DNA of 56,732 nt from a virus. This document shows, piece after piece, positions 55,031 through 56,732 of the stretch. Positions within the stretch are counted from its first letter, which is position 1, and the number at the start of each line of letters is the position of its first letter. The stretch is taken from positions 1-56,732 of IMG/VR virus record IMGVR_UViG_3300037262_000027. One strand, given 5' to 3'. The notes beneath the pieces are model-generated. The model ran no database searches, was not told where the DNA came from, and saw only the letters and a program-made list of their open reading frames with translations. The position numbers were made by a program, and so were the translations under genes.

Positions 55031-55312
55031 CTACAGCTTCACCTTCTGCAAGCGACTTGTGATCCCGTCTTTGTCGGTGGCGAAGCCAATCTCGACGTGG
55101 GCTTCGGCCTTGGCGATGAGCTGGCCGTCGGCGTCTGAGAGCACCACCATCACCCGCTCGCCATGCGAGAGCTGGGGCATGTCCTCGCCGTCGACGTTGA
55201 GCTGCTCGGAGCCGAACTTGCCAGCCACGCTGATCGTGACCATGTCCGGGCGCACGCGCGAGCTGCCCGGCCGTGCATCGAATGAGAGCTGCCCGATCGC
55301 TACGCGCTGCAT
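55031..55312 (-). CDS. hypothetical beta-barrel-like protein, minus strand
   Basis: 93 aa. RVAIGQLSFDARPGSSRVRP, VTISVAGKFGSEQLNVDGED, VMVVLSDADGQLIAKAEAHV: strand-rich. Its start overlaps the next gene's end by one base (55312). Unknown, perhaps nucleic-acid binding with its wHTH neighbour. Confidence 0.65.
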   Translation of the reverse strand: MQRVAIGQLSFDARPGSSRVRPDMVTISVAGKFGSEQLNVDGEDMPQLSHGERVMVVLSDADGQLIAKAEAHVEIGFATDKDGITSRLQKVKL

Positions 55313-55539
55313 CAGAGCTTCTCGGCGCGCTTGCGCCCCTTCGCCATCAGCTCGAAGGTCACGGCCTTGCGACCGCCCGTCTTTGAGTTTTTGGCTTCGC
55401 CCGCTCGCTTGATGAGCTTGTCGGCTGAGAGCTTGCCGAGCGCGTAGCGCGTCAAGCCGAGCTGCTGTCGGGTCTTTGCTCCCTTCAGCATCTTGACGAG
55501 GGCCTTGTCACTGGGTGAGAGCTTGGTATCTGTGGGCAT
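55312..55539 (-). CDS. winged-helix-like DNA-binding protein, minus strand
   Basis: 75 aa from the internal ATG 55539 (MPTDTKLSPSDKALVKML). Helical LLGAKTRQQLGLTRYALGKL-like turn (QQLGLTRYALGKLSADKLI), then beta wing TGGRKAVTFELMAKGRKRAE: a small winged helix. Candidate regulator of the divergent promoter region at 55565-55607. The frame extends upstream to 55581, overlapping the repeats. Confidence 0.6.
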   Translation of the reverse strand: MPTDTKLSPSDKALVKMLKGAKTRQQLGLTRYALGKLSADKLIKRAGEAKNSKTGGRKAVTFELMAKGRKRAEKL

Positions 55540-55564
55540 CGCGGGTCTCCGATCAGGTAGAAGC

Positions 55565-55607
55565 GAACGTGTCGGCACCATCTTCTAGAACGTGTCGGAC
55601 ATCTTCT
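55565..55607. repeat. tandem imperfect repeat in a divergent intergenic region
   Basis: GAACGTGTCGG-CACC-ATCTTCT (55565-55586) and GAACGTGTCGG-AC-ATCTTCT (55588-55607). Two copies 23 nt apart between the wHTH gene and the HNH gene; candidate operators. Confidence 0.6.
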
Positions 55608-55627
55608 CACCGCAGTATCCTTCATGG

Positions 55628-55945
55628 ATGCCGCGAGCCCACCCGGCCCTCAAACACGGACACGCGCGCGGAGGGCCGTCGCCTACATACAACATCTGGC
55701 AGGGGATGCGGCAGCGCTGCACCAACCCCAACAACGTCCGAATGTTCGCTGATTACGGTGGCCGCGGGATCAAGGTCTGCGAGCGCTGGGGCAAGTTCGC
55801 CAACTTCCTCGCGGACATGGGCGAGCGCCCAGGACCCGAGTACAGCATCGAGCGCATCGACAACGACGGCAAGTACGAACCGTCCAACTGCCGCTGGGCC
55901 ACCCGCAAGGAACAGCGGGCGAATCGGCGCGACTCACCGCGCTAG
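55628..55945 (+). CDS. HNH-like homing endonuclease (stand-alone nuclease half)
   Basis: 105 aa from ATG 55628 (GTG 55592 is alternative). [52 protein letters not shown] and [17 protein letters not shown] repeat the C-terminal block of the gene at 21562, without its zinc finger. A minimal free-standing mobile nuclease. Tail overlaps the converging gene by 4 nt. Confidence 0.85.
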   Translation: MPRAHPALKHGHARGGPSPTYNIWQGMRQRCTNPNNVRMFADYGGRGIKVCERWGKFANFLADMGERPGPEYSIERIDNDGKYEPSNCRWATRKEQRANRRDSPR

Positions 55946-56151
55946 TCCTCATCCCACAGAACCTCGCGCACAAGATGAAGCGGAACCGTGCGCCGCGGCC
56001 GAGGTCGGTACTCAACGACGCCGTTCACGATCATGCGCAGGCTGCCGTCGATCGTCACGGCCCTTCCGTCGTAGACCGTCCATCCCACGTAGCTGTAGCC
56101 GTTCTTGAGGCGCACGACGGCATAGCCGGAGATCGAAGCTGGATGGCTCAT
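55942..56151 (-). CDS. small beta-barrel protein, minus strand
   Basis: 69 aa from ATG 56151, with GGAAGGA 7 nt before it; the TTG start six codons earlier is less likely. [50 protein letters not shown]: five strands, SH3/Sm-like, similar in plan to the gene at 5950. Unknown. Confidence 0.65.
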   Translation of the reverse strand: MSHPASISGYAVVRLKNGYSYVGWTVYDGRAVTIDGSLRMIVNGVVEYRPRPRRTVPLHLVREVLWDED

Positions 56152-56175
56152 GGGCAGTTCCTTCCGCAAACCCTC

Positions 56176-56191
56176 GGATATACTTTAGGGT
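56176..56191 (+). promoter_or_regulatory. candidate -10 of the last rightward unit
   Basis: TATACT at 56179-56184 in the divergent gap 56152-56203; TTTAGGGTACGG follows. No clear -35. The TSS would be near 56191, 13 nt before ATG 56204. Confidence 0.4.
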
Positions 56192-56203
56192 ACGGTGCCG
56201 ACC

Positions 56204-56305
56204 ATGAGGAAATGGAAGCTGTCCAGCAAACAGGCCAAGCGCGTCCGTAAACGCGAAGTCGCGCGAGGACGCAAGCGGCGCAAGGCCGAGAAGCCACGGC
56301 GATGA
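56204..56305 (+). CDS. 33-aa highly basic micro-protein
   Basis: ATG 56204 to TGA 56303-56305, overlapping the next ATG. More than half of the residues are Lys or Arg (KWKLSSKQAKRVRKREVARG, then RKRRKAEKPRR). A DNA- or RNA-binding peptide is the simplest guess. The overlap supports translation. Confidence 0.55.
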   Translation: MRKWKLSSKQAKRVRKREVARGRKRRKAEKPRR

Positions 56306-56595
56306 CCGACCGAGTCTCCAAGCGCAAGCTCACTCTCAGCGAGGCCGCCGAGCAGTGGGAGCACGCCAAGCGCGAGATCGACCGCTTGAAGCCGCTTCTA
56401 GAGGAGGCCGCGCCGGTCCTGCTCGCCCACTTCGAGCGAACCGGCCGCTCGACCTACCGCGACCGCATCGCGCTCACCCTCGGAGCCTCGAAACTCGTCC
56501 TCGACCAAGCGAAGGTCCGCGAGTACCTCGGCGAGAAGCTGTCGAACTTCCAGAAGCGCACCGAGCCCAGCCGCTCGCTGTCCCTTCTCAAATAG
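56302..56595 (+). CDS. hypothetical helical protein
   Basis: 97 aa (ATGA). EAAEQWEHAKREIDRLKPLL, then ERTGRSTYRDRIALTLGASK and YLGEKLSNFQKR. A two-domain helical/beta protein; possibly a small phage antirepressor or Gam-like piece, but nothing diagnostic. Confidence 0.55.
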   Translation: MTDRVSKRKLTLSEAAEQWEHAKREIDRLKPLLEEAAPVLLAHFERTGRSTYRDRIALTLGASKLVLDQAKVREYLGEKLSNFQKRTEPSRSLSLLK

Positions 56596-56643
56596 CTGAG
56601 CTGAGCCGCTAAGCGCCCTCATCCTTCTCGGCGCACCGGCCGG

Positions 56644-56665
56644 CGCCGCCTCTCTGCAGGCGGCG
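56644..56665 (+). promoter_or_regulatory. hairpin before the fibre gene
   Basis: CGCCGCC(56644-56650)-8 nt-GGCGGCG(56659-56665), followed by TTGACG and GTAGGAGG before GTG 56689. No T tract. May protect or attenuate the fibre mRNA. Confidence 0.4.
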
Positions 56666-56688
56666 AACCCTTGACGTAGGAGGTGGCA

Positions 56689-56732
56689 GTGACCGAGCAG
56701 CTCGCCAACCTCGCCCAGACGACACTGGCCTC
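56689..56732 (+). CDS. tail fibre, 5' part (continues at position 1)
   Basis: GTG 56689 with AGGAGG 6 nt upstream. Reads TEQLANLAQTTLA and runs off the right edge. Joined to base 1 it continues in frame as SSSLTAPSAGTSEVVEVS...GFP, the usual N-terminus of phage fibre proteins, into the YadA-like repeats that end at 2026. Confidence 0.8.
   Translation, partial: MTEQLANLAQTTLA

Overview
The window is a strongly G+C-rich, densely packed tailed-phage genome with a siphovirus-type gene order: terminase, portal, protease, capsid, connectors, tail tube, long tape measure, tail tip, fibres, lysis. Most genes overlap by 1-4 bases (ATGA/GTGA) and GTG starts are common, as in phages of high-G+C Actinomycetota. 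The two window edges join in frame. The gene that starts at 56689 runs off the right edge and continues without a stop as the fibre gene open at the left edge (44 + 2026 nt = 690 codons). The sequence therefore behaves as a complete circularised genome of 56,732 bp. The host is inferred to be an actinobacterium, possibly of the Solirubrobacterales/Thermoleophilia type. This rests on codon style and on a secreted Ig-like protein (37257-38696, minus) with the basic Cys...Lys/Arg-rich segment I associate with that group. It is a family impression, not a search result.

Layout. 56689-3315 (through the origin): a trimeric YadA-like fibre and small genes, closed by a T-rich terminator. 3403-12618: HNH protein, small and large terminase, portal, a HAD phosphatase, HK97-type prohead protease, and two tandem diverged HK97-type major capsid proteins with a CAT-anticodon tRNA between them. 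12615-20416: an unusual cassette of about twenty coupled genes inserted in the structural operon. It holds several glycosyltransferase-like proteins, an NAD-dependent epimerase/dehydratase, a hexapeptide acyltransferase, an SGNH hydrolase, a tandem pair of unknown paralogues and many small Cys-rich proteins. It looks like a pathway for making and attaching a modified sugar. 20582-37260: head-tail connectors, tail tube, tail assembly chaperones with a -1 frameshift heptamer (CCCAAAC), tape measure with an internal tail lysozyme, tail tip and fibres. 37257-40053 (minus): an independently promoted block with a secreted protein, an HNH-like protein and small proteins. 40117-44160: lysis module, with a GH24 endolysin carrying a lipobox, several membrane proteins and a papain-like protein. 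A strong terminator follows at 44194-44228.

44255-54890: early/control and DNA-metabolism region, starting with a near-leaderless XRE-type repressor. It includes small zinc-binding proteins, an ORF made entirely of a hexanucleotide repeat (Trp-Ser/Arg-Ser), an HNH-AP2 homing-type endonuclease, a Cas4/RecB-like nuclease, a helicase-methyltransferase fusion and a serine recombinase with a cluster of TACGCA sites upstream. The repressor and recombinase suggest a temperate phage. 54867-56595: small bidirectional genes around shared intergenic control regions.

The most unusual parts are the glycan cassette inside the capsid-tail operon, the doubled capsid gene, the hexamer-repeat ORF, repeated translation-start cassettes, and paired CCGCA-N3-TGCGG palindromes that may be operators of the repressor.
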